Source: Burkholderiales bacterium (GTDB lineage: Bacteria > Pseudomonadota > Gammaproteobacteria > Burkholderiales > Burkholderiaceae_C). From it: a stretch of 7,933 nt of DNA. The stretch covers positions 1 through 7,933 of the forward strand of contig CANJKD010000085.1 of assembly GCA_947474415.1 (NCBI GenBank), written 5' to 3'. The position numbers were made by a program, and so were the translations under genes. The notes below the pieces were generated by a model. That model had not been told where the DNA came from. It saw nothing but the letters and a program-made list of their open reading frames with translations, and ran no database searches. This document shows, in pieces, positions 1-6,121 of the stretch; position 1 is the first letter of the stretch; each line of letters opens with the position of its first letter.

Positions 1-2075
1 CCTTGCAATTCGTGGCACCCCTGCGCGCCCAGGAAGGCGCGTTGGGCTTCGGTTTCCACGCCCTCGGCAACCACCGTCAACCCCAGGCTGCGGCCCATCT
101 GGATGATGGCGCGGGTGATGGCGGCCGAGTCTTTGTTGCCTGGCAGGTCGTGGACGAACGAGCGGTCGATCTTGAGCTTGTCGATCGGCAATTCCTTCAG
201 GTGGCCGAGCGACGAATAGCCGGTACCGAAGTCGTCGACCGAAAGCTGCACGCCCATCGCCTTCAGGCGGGCGAGCCGCTCCTTCACCTTCGGCAGGTCG
301 TCCATCAACATGCGTTCGGTGAGTTCGAGTTCGAGCATGCCGGGCACGAGGCCGTCGGCGGGCAACACCCGGGCCACCGCGTCGAGAAACCCACCGGCCT
401 GAAACTGGATGTTCGACAGGTTGGCCGCCACCGGTGCCACCACCAGCCCCATGTGGCGCCAGCGCCCGGCGCAGCGCGCCGCCTCGGCAAGCACCCACTG
501 GCCGATCGGCAGCATCAGCTGGCGCTTCTCGGCCACCGTGATAAAGGCGTCGGCGGCGAGCAGGCCGCGCTGCGGGTGGTTCCAGCGCAGCAGGGCCTCG
601 GCGCCGACCAGGGCGCCGCCCAGCGCGCACACCTGAGGCTGGAAATACAGTTCGAACTCACCGCGCTCCAGCGCCAGCGCCAACTGCCCTTCCAGCACCA
701 GTTCGGCGTAGGCCGCGCCGGCCATGGCACGGTCGAAGTACTGGTAGTTGGCGCGGCCGCGGGCCTTGGCCAGGTACATCGCGGCATCGGCATGCTTGAC
801 GAGTTCCTCGGGCGAGTCGCCATCGCCGGGGTACAGCGCGATGCCGATCGACGGCGTGACCGACAGCGGCCGGCCTTCGGCATGCACCGGCGCGCCGATC
901 ACCGCGAGCAGCTTCTGCGCCACCTCTTCGGCATCGGCAGCATGCGCCGGCCCGGCGGCCAGGCCCGGCAGCAGCACCATGAATTCGTCGCCACCGAAAC
1001 GCGAGACGATGTCGGTCGCGCGCAGGCTGGTGGTGAAGCGCTGGGCCACCGTGCGCAGCAAGACGTCGCCCACCAGGTGGCCGAGCGAATCGTTGATGCG
1101 CTTGAAGTGGTCGAGGTCGACGAACAGCAACGCCAGCCGCGAATCGGTGTCGTCGGCATGGCGGACCGCGTGCGTGAGCTGCTCCATGAACGACACGCGG
1201 TTCGGCAGGCCGGTCAGCGCGTCGTGGTGCGCCAGGTGGTGGATATGGGCCTGGGCGCGGTGCCGGTCGCGGATGTCGCGCACGATCGTCATGCGCAGCG
1301 ACACGCCATTGCGCAGCATCGTGCGCACGATGAACTCGACCGGAATGCGCTCGCCGTGCTTATCGATCAGCACGCTTTCGTACGCGGTTTCCTGGCCCGA
1401 AGCCATCACCGCCGCAGCCTGCGCCACATGGTCGGGAGCGATGAACTCCAGCGTTTTGCGCCCCACCAGTTCAGACAGCGCGTAGCCGGTGAGTTCGCAC
1501 AGCGGCGGGTTGGCATCGGTGATCACGCCGTCCTGGAGGAACACGATGCCCTCGGCGCTGGCCTGTATGAACTTGCCCAGCCGCTCCTCGGACTCGCGGG
1601 CCGCGCGCTCGGCGAGGCGGTGGCGGGTGATGTCGGAGATCAGCACGAAGACGCCCAACAGATCGGCCTTCGCCGCGCCGCCGGCATCGTCAGCAATGTG
1701 CGGCAGCAGGTGCACTTCGATCCAGCGCATGCTGCCATCGGGCGCGGTCAGCACCCGTTCGTAGAAGGCCGCCGTGCGATGCACCAGAACCTGCGCAATG
1801 TGTGGCTGGATCTCGCGCGCGGCCTGCGCACCGATGACCTCTTCCAGCGCGCAGCCAACGATGGACTGCGCATCACGCCCGAAGGCCAGCGCGTACTGCT
1901 TGTTGGCGAATCGGCAGCGGAAGCCGTCAGCGCTGTAGTAGGCGATCAGGGCCGGTACGTTGTCGGCCAGCAGTTGGAACAGCCGGGCCTGCGCTTGCGG
2001 TGAAGCCAGCGCCAGTGCGACTTGGTTGGCCGCCAGCGCGGGGGCGTCCTGGGGCGGGATCGAACCGGTGGTCAT
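1..2075 (-). CDS. PAS-PAS-GGDEF-EAL cyclic-di-GMP signalling protein (C-terminus cut by window edge)
   Basis: This bifunctional-type regulator of the second messenger cyclic di-GMP has 691 visible residues. Two PAS sensor domains (about 25-140 and 162-270) are followed by a GGDEF domain (about 280-440, with DALTGLPNR at 285-293 and an intact GGDEF at 361-365). An RxxD inhibitory-site motif (RATD, 352-355) lies five residues before GGDEF. An EAL domain starts near 455, with EALLRW at 493, NLS at 552, LTE at 587, DDFGTGYSSL from 614, the Lys of LKIDRSF at 635 and AEGVET around 671. It breaks off at GCHELQG, so only about 30 residues should be missing. Both active sites look complete, so synthesis and hydrolysis are both possible; in such hybrids one activity often dominates. 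I see no signal peptide or membrane segment, so it is probably cytosolic. The ATG is well fixed: an in-frame TGA lies five codons upstream (2088-2090), and a TGAGGG ribosome-binding sequence lies nine bases before the start. The PAS ligand cannot be read from the sequence. Confidence 0.95.
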   Translation of the reverse strand, partial: MTTGSIPPQDAPALAANQVALALASPQAQARLFQLLADNVPALIAYYSADGFRCRFANKQYALAFGRDAQSIVGCALEEVIGAQAAREIQPHIAQVLVHRTAAFYERVLTAPDGSMRWIEVHLLPHIADDAGGAAKADLLGVFVLISDITRHRLAERAARESEERLGKFIQASAEGIVFLQDGVITDANPPLCELTGYALSELVGRKTLEFIAPDHVAQAAAVMASGQETAYESVLIDKHGERIPVEFIVRTMLRNGVSLRMTIVRDIRDRHRAQAHIHHLAHHDALTGLPNRVSFMEQLTHAVRHADDTDSRLALLFVDLDHFKRINDSLGHLVGDVLLRTVAQRFTTSLRATDIVSRFGGDEFMVLLPGLAAGPAHAADAEEVAQKLLAVIGAPVHAEGRPLSVTPSIGIALYPGDGDSPEELVKHADAAMYLAKARGRANYQYFDRAMAGAAYAELVLEGQLALALERGEFELYFQPQVCALGGALVGAEALLRWNHPQRGLLAADAFITVAEKRQLMLPIGQWVLAEAARCAGRWRHMGLVVAPVAANLSNIQFQAGGFLDAVARVLPADGLVPGMLELELTERMLMDDLPKVKERLARLKAMGVQLSVDDFGTGYSSLGHLKELPIDKLKIDRSFVHDLPGNKDSAAITRAIIQMGRSLGLTVVAEGVETEAQRAFLGAQGCHELQ

Positions 2076-2179
2076 CGGTGTGGGCCCTCACCAGGTGGGT
2101 CAATGCGGGTGCGCGGCCTCGCGTCGCATCATAGGCACGCGCCGCTCGGAAGCACCAGTGGACTTGCCCGCAGCGCATC
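2076..2179 (-). promoter_or_regulatory. Intergenic region with candidate promoter for the GGDEF-EAL gene
   Basis: These 104 bases lie between the end of the uracil-DNA glycosylase gene and the start of the GGDEF-EAL gene, both on the minus strand. On that strand a TATGAT hexamer (2133-2128) differs from the sigma-70 -10 consensus at one base and lies about 53 bases before the ATG. The matching -35 region (around GTGCTT) is weak. No hairpin followed by a T-run is visible, so I cannot say whether transcription from the upstream operon reads through. The ribosome-binding sequence TGAGGG is at 2090-2085. A short CACC/GGTG complementarity next to it could fold over it, but only weakly. Confidence 0.3.
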
Positions 2180-3010
2180 TCAGCGGCTGGCGGCGGCCTG
2201 CACGGTCTCGGCGGCCAGACACAGGTCGTCCCAGGCCCGGGCCTTGTCGGCCGGGTTGCGCAGCAGGTAGGCCGGGTGGTAGGTCACGATCAGGGGCACG
2301 CCCTGGTAGTGGTGCACGCGGCCGCGCAGCTTGCCCACCGGCTCGGTGCTGCGCAGCAGGCTCTTTACGGCGAACGCGCCCATCGCCAGGATGATGCGCG
2401 GCTGCAGCAGTTGCACCTGCCGGACCAGGAAGGCCTCGCACTGCGCCAGTTCCTCGGGGGCCGGGTTGCGGTTGCCGGGTGGCCGGCACTTCAGCGTGTT
2501 GGCGATGTAGACCTGCTGCGCCGGTTCGGCCTTGCCACGCGTGAGGCCGAGGGCCTGCAGCATGTTGTCGAGCAACTGGCCCGACTTGCCGACGAAGGGC
2601 TCGCCCTGGATGTCTTCCTGTTCGCCCGGCGCTTCGCCGACCACCATCCAGTGGGCCTGCTCGCTGCCGACACCGAACACGGTCTGGCGCCGGCTGTTGC
2701 ACAGGGCGCAGGCCGTGCAGGCCGTCACCGCCTCGCGCAGCGCGGGCCAGCCGAGCGTGGCGACGCCATCGACGCCACCGGCACGTTCGCGGGGCGGCTG
2801 TTCCAGCAGTGGCCGGGTCGGCGCTGTCGCAGCAGCGCGCACCGGGGCCGGTGCGACGCGGGTGGCAACGGTGACGGCGCCCGACGCTTGTGCCACTGAG
2901 GGCCCGGTGGCAGACGCTTGGTCCGCCTGCGGCGCGGCTTCGCCCGGCGGCAGCCACAGCCGCACACCCATCTCGCGCAGCATCGCGAGTTGCCGCTCAG
3001 CCCAGCGCAT
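2180..3010 (-). CDS. Family 4 (Fe-S cluster) uracil-DNA glycosylase with psi-like N-terminus
   Basis: This base-excision repair enzyme removes uracil from DNA after cytosine deamination. The catalytic domain fills about residues 90-276. Cys98 and Cys101 (CTAC), Cys175 and Cys191 match the four 4Fe-4S ligands of the Thermus family 4 enzyme, and the last pair keeps the same 16-residue spacing. The first active-site motif is GEAPGEQED (125-133) and the second is HPAYLLR (245-251). NTLKCRPPGNRNP (171-183) is also typical of the family. At 276 residues it is longer than the roughly 200-residue minimal enzyme, because about 90 residues precede the domain: a short conserved-looking segment (ERQLAMLREMGVRLW, 5-19) and then an Ala/Pro-rich, probably disordered linker. 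The ATG lies inside the end of rimI (14-base overlap), so it is probably the last gene of the tsaB-rimI operon and translationally coupled. This family is often labelled phage SPO1 DNA polymerase-related protein. I am confident in the family and less so about the role of the N-terminal tail. Confidence 0.95.
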   Translation of the reverse strand: MRWAERQLAMLREMGVRLWLPPGEAAPQADQASATGPSVAQASGAVTVATRVAPAPVRAAATAPTRPLLEQPPRERAGGVDGVATLGWPALREAVTACTACALCNSRRQTVFGVGSEQAHWMVVGEAPGEQEDIQGEPFVGKSGQLLDNMLQALGLTRGKAEPAQQVYIANTLKCRPPGNRNPAPEELAQCEAFLVRQVQLLQPRIILAMGAFAVKSLLRSTEPVGKLRGRVHHYQGVPLIVTYHPAYLLRNPADKARAWDDLCLAAETVQAAASR

Positions 3011-3557
3011 CGCCGGCCGCTGTATCGGGCGCTCCGAGGGGTTTGCGGGCTTCGATCAACAAGCTCATCACGATGGCATCTTCGCGCCGGCTGGACGCCG
3101 CCGGGTAGTAGCCCTTGCGCACGCCCACCTGCGCAAAGCCCAGCCGTTCATAGACCGCGCGCGCCACCGCATTGCCGAGGCGCACTTCCAGCCACAGCTG
3201 GCGCGCACCGCTCGCGCGCGCCTGCTCGATCAGGGCGGCCATCAAGGCCCGTGCATGGCCCTGTCGCTGCGCGGCCGGCGCGACGGTGATGTTGAGCAGG
3301 TGCACTTCCTCGACACCGCCCATCGCGACAAAGTAGCCGAGCAGGCCGCCCGTGCGCTCCTTCAGCAGCCAGGCCGGATGGCCGGCGGCAATCGAGTCGA
3401 TGAAGTTGCCGCGGCTCCATGGAAAGGGGTAGGCCGAGACTTCGATGGCCATCACCGCATCGAGCTGCGCGACGGTCATCGGGTGCAGCACACCTGCGTC
3501 GGTCACCGAACCGGGTGGCGCAGGCGCGGCGCTGTGCGGCGCCCACAACGCGGTCAA
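2997..3557 (-). CDS. rimI: Ribosomal protein bS18-alanine N-acetyltransferase RimI
   Basis: This GNAT-fold enzyme transfers acetyl from acetyl-CoA to the N-terminal alanine of ribosomal protein S18. The first conserved block is AIEVSAYPFPWSRGNF (37-52). The acetyl-CoA loop is QRQGHA (97-102), after the beta-strand LLNITVAP. LWLEVRLGNAVARAVYERLGF (121-141) contains Glu124 and Tyr136, spaced as the catalytic Glu103/Tyr115 of E. coli RimI, and the YYP...REDAIVMSL ending is characteristic. I chose the TTG start at 3557, giving 186 residues. It overlaps the tsaB stop as TTGA and has GGAG eight bases upstream. The first ATG (3479) would give a 160-residue protein, closer to the usual length of about 150, but has a poorer ribosome-binding site. 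Either start keeps the whole GNAT domain. The gene sits between tsaB and the uracil-DNA glycosylase and overlaps both, so the three are almost certainly co-transcribed. Confidence 0.93.
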   Translation of the reverse strand: MTALWAPHSAAPAPPGSVTDAGVLHPMTVAQLDAVMAIEVSAYPFPWSRGNFIDSIAAGHPAWLLKERTGGLLGYFVAMGGVEEVHLLNITVAPAAQRQGHARALMAALIEQARASGARQLWLEVRLGNAVARAVYERLGFAQVGVRKGYYPAASSRREDAIVMSLLIEARKPLGAPDTAAGDALG

Positions 3558-4276
3558 CGCACCAACTCCGCCGCGAGCTTCGCGGCCCGCACGGCATCGC
3601 GCTCCGCAGTGGTCTGCGCGACCTTGTCGCGCACATAGAGCGGCAGCGCCAGAGCCGCATCGACGGCAGCACCCTCGTCCCACAGCGCCTGCGCAAGCGA
3701 CAACAGCGCGGCGGCGCGTGGCATGGCACCGGGCAGCAGCACCGCACCGGGCGCCTGCAGGCGTGCGCCGAATGCGGCCAGCGCGTTGCCGGCCACATGC
3801 TGCGGCGGGCTGGCCCGCCAGCGCTCGTTCAGGGCCTCGGGCGTGACCAGCATCGGCGCCGCCAGCACCTGCCAGCGCTGTGCGCTGAAGCGGTAGCCCG
3901 CAGCATAGACCTCGTTCATGCGTGCATCCATCGCCACCCACACCGTCATGTCGGACGCACCGGCGCGGGCGTCTTCGGCCACCGCGAGCAAGGTGTCGGT
4001 CGGCAGCACCGGCTTGCCCGCGCCGAAGGCCAGGCCTTGCGCCACTGAACACGCGGTGCGCAGCCCCGTGAAGGCACCGGGGCCGCGGCCGAACGCGATG
4101 GCATCGAGATGGTTCAGCGTGACACCGGCCTGTGCCAGCAGGCCGAGGACGGCCGGGATCAACGCCGCCGATGCCAGCGCGCCGCCCGGCGCCTCATGGA
4201 CGGTGACACGCCCATGCACCGACAGCCCGATGCTCATCTGTTCGGTGGCGGTGTCGAAAGCGAGCAGCACGGTCAT
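3554..4276 (-). CDS. tsaB: tRNA threonylcarbamoyladenosine biosynthesis protein TsaB
   Basis: TsaB is a non-catalytic, ASKHA-fold partner of TsaD. With TsaD and TsaE it transfers threonylcarbamoyl from threonylcarbamoyl-AMP to A37 of ANN-decoding tRNAs, forming t6A in the cytoplasm. The 240 residues compare well with 231 in E. coli. The N-terminal strand LLAFDTATE (4-12) and the signature GRGPGAFTGLR (63-73), followed by TACSVAQGLA, are diagnostic. The family is a degenerate relative of TsaD, and the metal-binding histidines of TsaD are absent, as expected. It is the first gene of the operon; its TGA overlaps the proposed TTG start of rimI. The ATG at 4276 has only a weak ribosome-binding sequence (GGGCGG), but no better in-frame start fits the homologous N-terminus. 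The ATP-binding partner TsaD is not in this window, while the enzyme for the preceding step (Sua5) is encoded near the right end. Confidence 0.96.
   Translation of the reverse strand: MTVLLAFDTATEQMSIGLSVHGRVTVHEAPGGALASAALIPAVLGLLAQAGVTLNHLDAIAFGRGPGAFTGLRTACSVAQGLAFGAGKPVLPTDTLLAVAEDARAGASDMTVWVAMDARMNEVYAAGYRFSAQRWQVLAAPMLVTPEALNERWRASPPQHVAGNALAAFGARLQAPGAVLLPGAMPRAAALLSLAQALWDEGAAVDAALALPLYVRDKVAQTTAERDAVRAAKLAAELVR
3566..3569 (-). promoter_or_regulatory. Ribosome-binding site supporting the TTG start of rimI
   Basis: GGAG on the minus strand lies eight bases before the TTG at 3557-3555, inside the last codons of tsaB. It is the main evidence for preferring this rare start codon over the downstream ATG at 3479. 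Confidence 0.5.
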
Positions 4277-4355
4277 CGTCGCATGCCGCCCGAGCGTGGT
4301 GGCTGGGCTGTCATCGGACGAGTTTAGCCGTGCGTTGCCATGCGATCATCGGTGC
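4277..4355. promoter_or_regulatory. Divergent intergenic region between tsaB and dacB
   Basis: These 79 bases must hold the start signals for both the leftward tsaB-rimI-glycosylase operon and the rightward dacB-SemiSWEET pair, unless promoters lie inside the coding regions. For the leftward side, TAAACT (4326-4321) is a possible -10 element about 45 bases before the tsaB ATG, without a convincing -35. For the rightward side I see no credible pair of hexamers and no good ribosome-binding sequence before dacB. I recognise no operator. Confidence 0.35.
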
Positions 4356-4360
4356 ATGGC
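4337..4360 (+). repeat. Inverted repeat spanning the dacB start codon
   Basis: GCCATGC (4337-4343) and GCATGGC (4354-4360) are perfect 7-base inverted copies separated by ten bases. In a dacB transcript starting upstream, they would form a hairpin with the AUG (4356-4358) inside the stem. The stem can be extended inward only by a G-U pair. A match this short can arise by chance. Confidence 0.4.
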
Positions 4361-5840
4361 TTCCCGGTTCGTTCCCCGCGCGGTGCTGGCGGCCTGCGCC
4401 GCATCGGCCCTGCTCGCTCATGCCACACCCCGGCCGGCGCCAGCCGACATGCCGCCAGAGGTGAGCGCTGCGCTGGATCGCGCCAAACTGCCGCGCGACG
4501 CACTTGTCGTGGTGGTGCAAGAGGCCGGCTCGGCCAGGCTGCGGCTTGCCTGGCAGGCCGAGCGGGCGGCGAACCCGGCCTCGCTGATGAAGCTGCTGAC
4601 GACGTTTTCGGCGCTCGAACTGCTGGGCCCGGCGTGGAGCTGGTCGACACCGGTGTGGTTGCAGGGCACGGTGAAAGACGGCGTGCTCGACGGCAACCTT
4701 GTCATCAAGGGCAGCGGCGACCCGAAGCTGGTGCAGGAGCGGCTGTGGCTGCTGCTGCGGCGCGTGCAACAACAGGGCGTGCGCGAGATCCACGGCGACA
4801 TCGTGCTCGACCGCAGCGCCTTCGTCGTGCCCGAGCAGGCGGCGGCCGACTTTGATGGCGAGCCATTGCGGCCTTACAACGCGCGCCCCGATGCGCTGCT
4901 GCTGAACTACAGGTCGATGGTCTTCACCTTTATGCCGGATGTCGCACGCGGCGTCGCGCTTGTCGCCACCGACCCGCCGATGGCCGGCGTTCGCGTCGAT
5001 GCCAGCGCGCCCCTCGCCACAGGCCCGTGCGAGGACTGGCGCACGGCCTTGCGCGCCGACCTGTCCGACCCGGCGAGCGTGCACTTCACGGGAACGTTCG
5101 CGGCGGCCTGTGGCGAGAAGACCTGGCCGCTCGCCTACGCCGACCCGAGGGCCTACAACGAACGCGTGCTCGCAGGCCTGTGGCAAGGCATGGGCGGGCG
5201 GCTGACCGGCACCGTGCACGACGGCGTGGCACCCGCCACCCCGCCGACCTTCGCGCTGACCTCACCGGCATTGGCCGAGGTGGTACGCGACATCAACAAA
5301 TTCAGCAACAACGTGATGGCGCAGCAACTGTTTCTGACGCTGGCGCTGACGCAGCGCGGCTCGGGCACGCCGGAAGGCGCGCGTGACGTGCTGCACCAGT
5401 GGGCCGAGGCGCGGCTCGGTGCCGATGCAACCGGCCTGGTCATCGACAATGGCTCGGGCCTGTCGCGCGAAGGCCGCGTCAGCGCGAACGGGCTGGCCCG
5501 CCTGCTGCAGGTGGCCTGGGCCAGCCCGGTGATGCCCGAGCTGATGAGCTCGCTACCGGTGAGCGGCATCGACGGCACGCTGAAGCGCTCGCGCGCCACG
5601 CTGGGCCGGGCCCACCTGAAGACCGGCTCGCTGCGCGACGTGAGCGGCGTGGCCGGCTATGTGCTTGCGAATTCGGGCCGACGCTATGTGCTGGTGGCGA
5701 TCGTGAACCACGCCAACGCCAACGCCGCGCGGCCGGCCTTCGACGCCCTGGTGCAATGGGCGGCCAACGACGCCGGCATCGCCGTCGAGGCCACGCCACC
5801 GGCAAAATCCCGCCACCGAACCAGCCCCCACTCCCCATGA
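4356..5840 (+). CDS. dacB: D-alanyl-D-alanine carboxypeptidase/endopeptidase (PBP4 family, peptidase S13)
   Basis: This low-molecular-mass penicillin-binding protein of the periplasm removes terminal D-Ala from peptidoglycan stem peptides and cleaves D-Ala-mDAP cross-links. The 494-residue product begins with a signal peptide (basic MASRFVPR, then an Ala/Leu-rich stretch, probable cleavage after AHA at 21-23). All three active-site motifs of the serine penicillin-recognising fold are present: SLMK (Ser76, Lys79), SNN (317-319) and KTG (422-424). The roughly 240 residues between the first two motifs match the inserted domains typical of S13 enzymes. The chosen ATG is the one immediately before the signal peptide; the frame is open further upstream, but that stretch is antisense to tsaB. 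The gene is divergent from tsaB, and its TGA overlaps the ATG of the SemiSWEET gene as ATGA. The C-terminal tail after the catalytic domain (PPAKSRHRTSPHSP) is basic and Pro-rich. Confidence in the family is very high; carboxypeptidase versus endopeptidase preference cannot be told from the sequence. Confidence 0.96.
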   Translation: MASRFVPRAVLAACAASALLAHATPRPAPADMPPEVSAALDRAKLPRDALVVVVQEAGSARLRLAWQAERAANPASLMKLLTTFSALELLGPAWSWSTPVWLQGTVKDGVLDGNLVIKGSGDPKLVQERLWLLLRRVQQQGVREIHGDIVLDRSAFVVPEQAAADFDGEPLRPYNARPDALLLNYRSMVFTFMPDVARGVALVATDPPMAGVRVDASAPLATGPCEDWRTALRADLSDPASVHFTGTFAAACGEKTWPLAYADPRAYNERVLAGLWQGMGGRLTGTVHDGVAPATPPTFALTSPALAEVVRDINKFSNNVMAQQLFLTLALTQRGSGTPEGARDVLHQWAEARLGADATGLVIDNGSGLSREGRVSANGLARLLQVAWASPVMPELMSSLPVSGIDGTLKRSRATLGRAHLKTGSLRDVSGVAGYVLANSGRRYVLVAIVNHANANAARPAFDALVQWAANDAGIAVEATPPAKSRHRTSPHSP

Positions 5841-6103
5841 CGCTTGTCGACGGGTTCGGCTACGCCGCCGCCGCCCTGACCACCGCCTCGTTCCTGCCGC
5901 AGGCCTGGCTGACCTTCCGCACCCGCGACGTGAGCGGCATTTCGCTTGCGATGTACAGCGTATTCACGCTCGGCATCGCCGGCTGGCTGGTCTATGGCCT
6001 GCTGCTGCAGGCCTGGCCGATCGTGGTTGCGAATGGGGTCACTTTCTTGCTGTCGGCCAGCATCCTCGTGATGAAACTCACACTCGCTGACCGGTCGCCC
6101 TGA
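5837..6103 (+). CDS. SemiSWEET sugar transporter (MtN3/saliva, PQ-loop family)
   Basis: This small inner-membrane protein should work as a homodimer that lets sugars move down their gradient. The 88 residues form three membrane segments (about 6-26, 37-57, 61-81), one triple-helix bundle as in bacterial SemiSWEETs, which are usually 85-105 residues. The PQ motif is at Pro21-Gln22 (TTASFLPQAW), followed by the conserved loop TRDVSGISLAMY. Trp50 and Asn66 have the same 16-residue spacing as the sugar-contacting Trp48 and Asn64 of the Leptospira SemiSWEET (recalled from the literature). The start codon overlaps the dacB stop (ATGA), and the preceding bases are C-rich with no ribosome-binding sequence, so translation is probably coupled to dacB. 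The gene converges on the SGNH lipoprotein gene with an 18-base gap, in which I see no terminator hairpin. Substrate is unknown. Confidence 0.92.
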   Translation: MTLVDGFGYAAAALTTASFLPQAWLTFRTRDVSGISLAMYSVFTLGIAGWLVYGLLLQAWPIVVANGVTFLLSASILVMKLTLADRSP

Positions 6104-6121
6104 AAGGCACCCCAGCGAGGC

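Noticed and set aside
3..2003. A 666-codon open frame on the plus strand
   Set aside because: It is exactly antisense to the PAS-PAS-GGDEF-EAL gene, is His/Arg/Gln-rich with no recognisable domain, and is explained by high GC at third codon positions of the real gene.
2997..4052. A long minus-strand frame suggesting RimI with a 160-residue N-terminal extension
   Set aside because: The extra stretch overlaps tsaB in another frame and has low-complexity Ala/Arg/Gly content. The RimI start is better placed at 3557.
3918..4355. Upstream extension of the dacB frame
   Set aside because: It runs antisense through tsaB. The ATG at 4356 begins a proper signal peptide, which an internal position would destroy.
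4311..5219. A 302-codon open frame on the minus strand within dacB
   Set aside because: It is a composition shadow of dacB, rich in Arg/Gln/His, and recognisable PBP4 motifs lie on the other strand.
6104..6121. Shared terminator between the converging SemiSWEET and SGNH genes
   Set aside because: The 18-base gap has no inverted repeat with a T-run on either strand.
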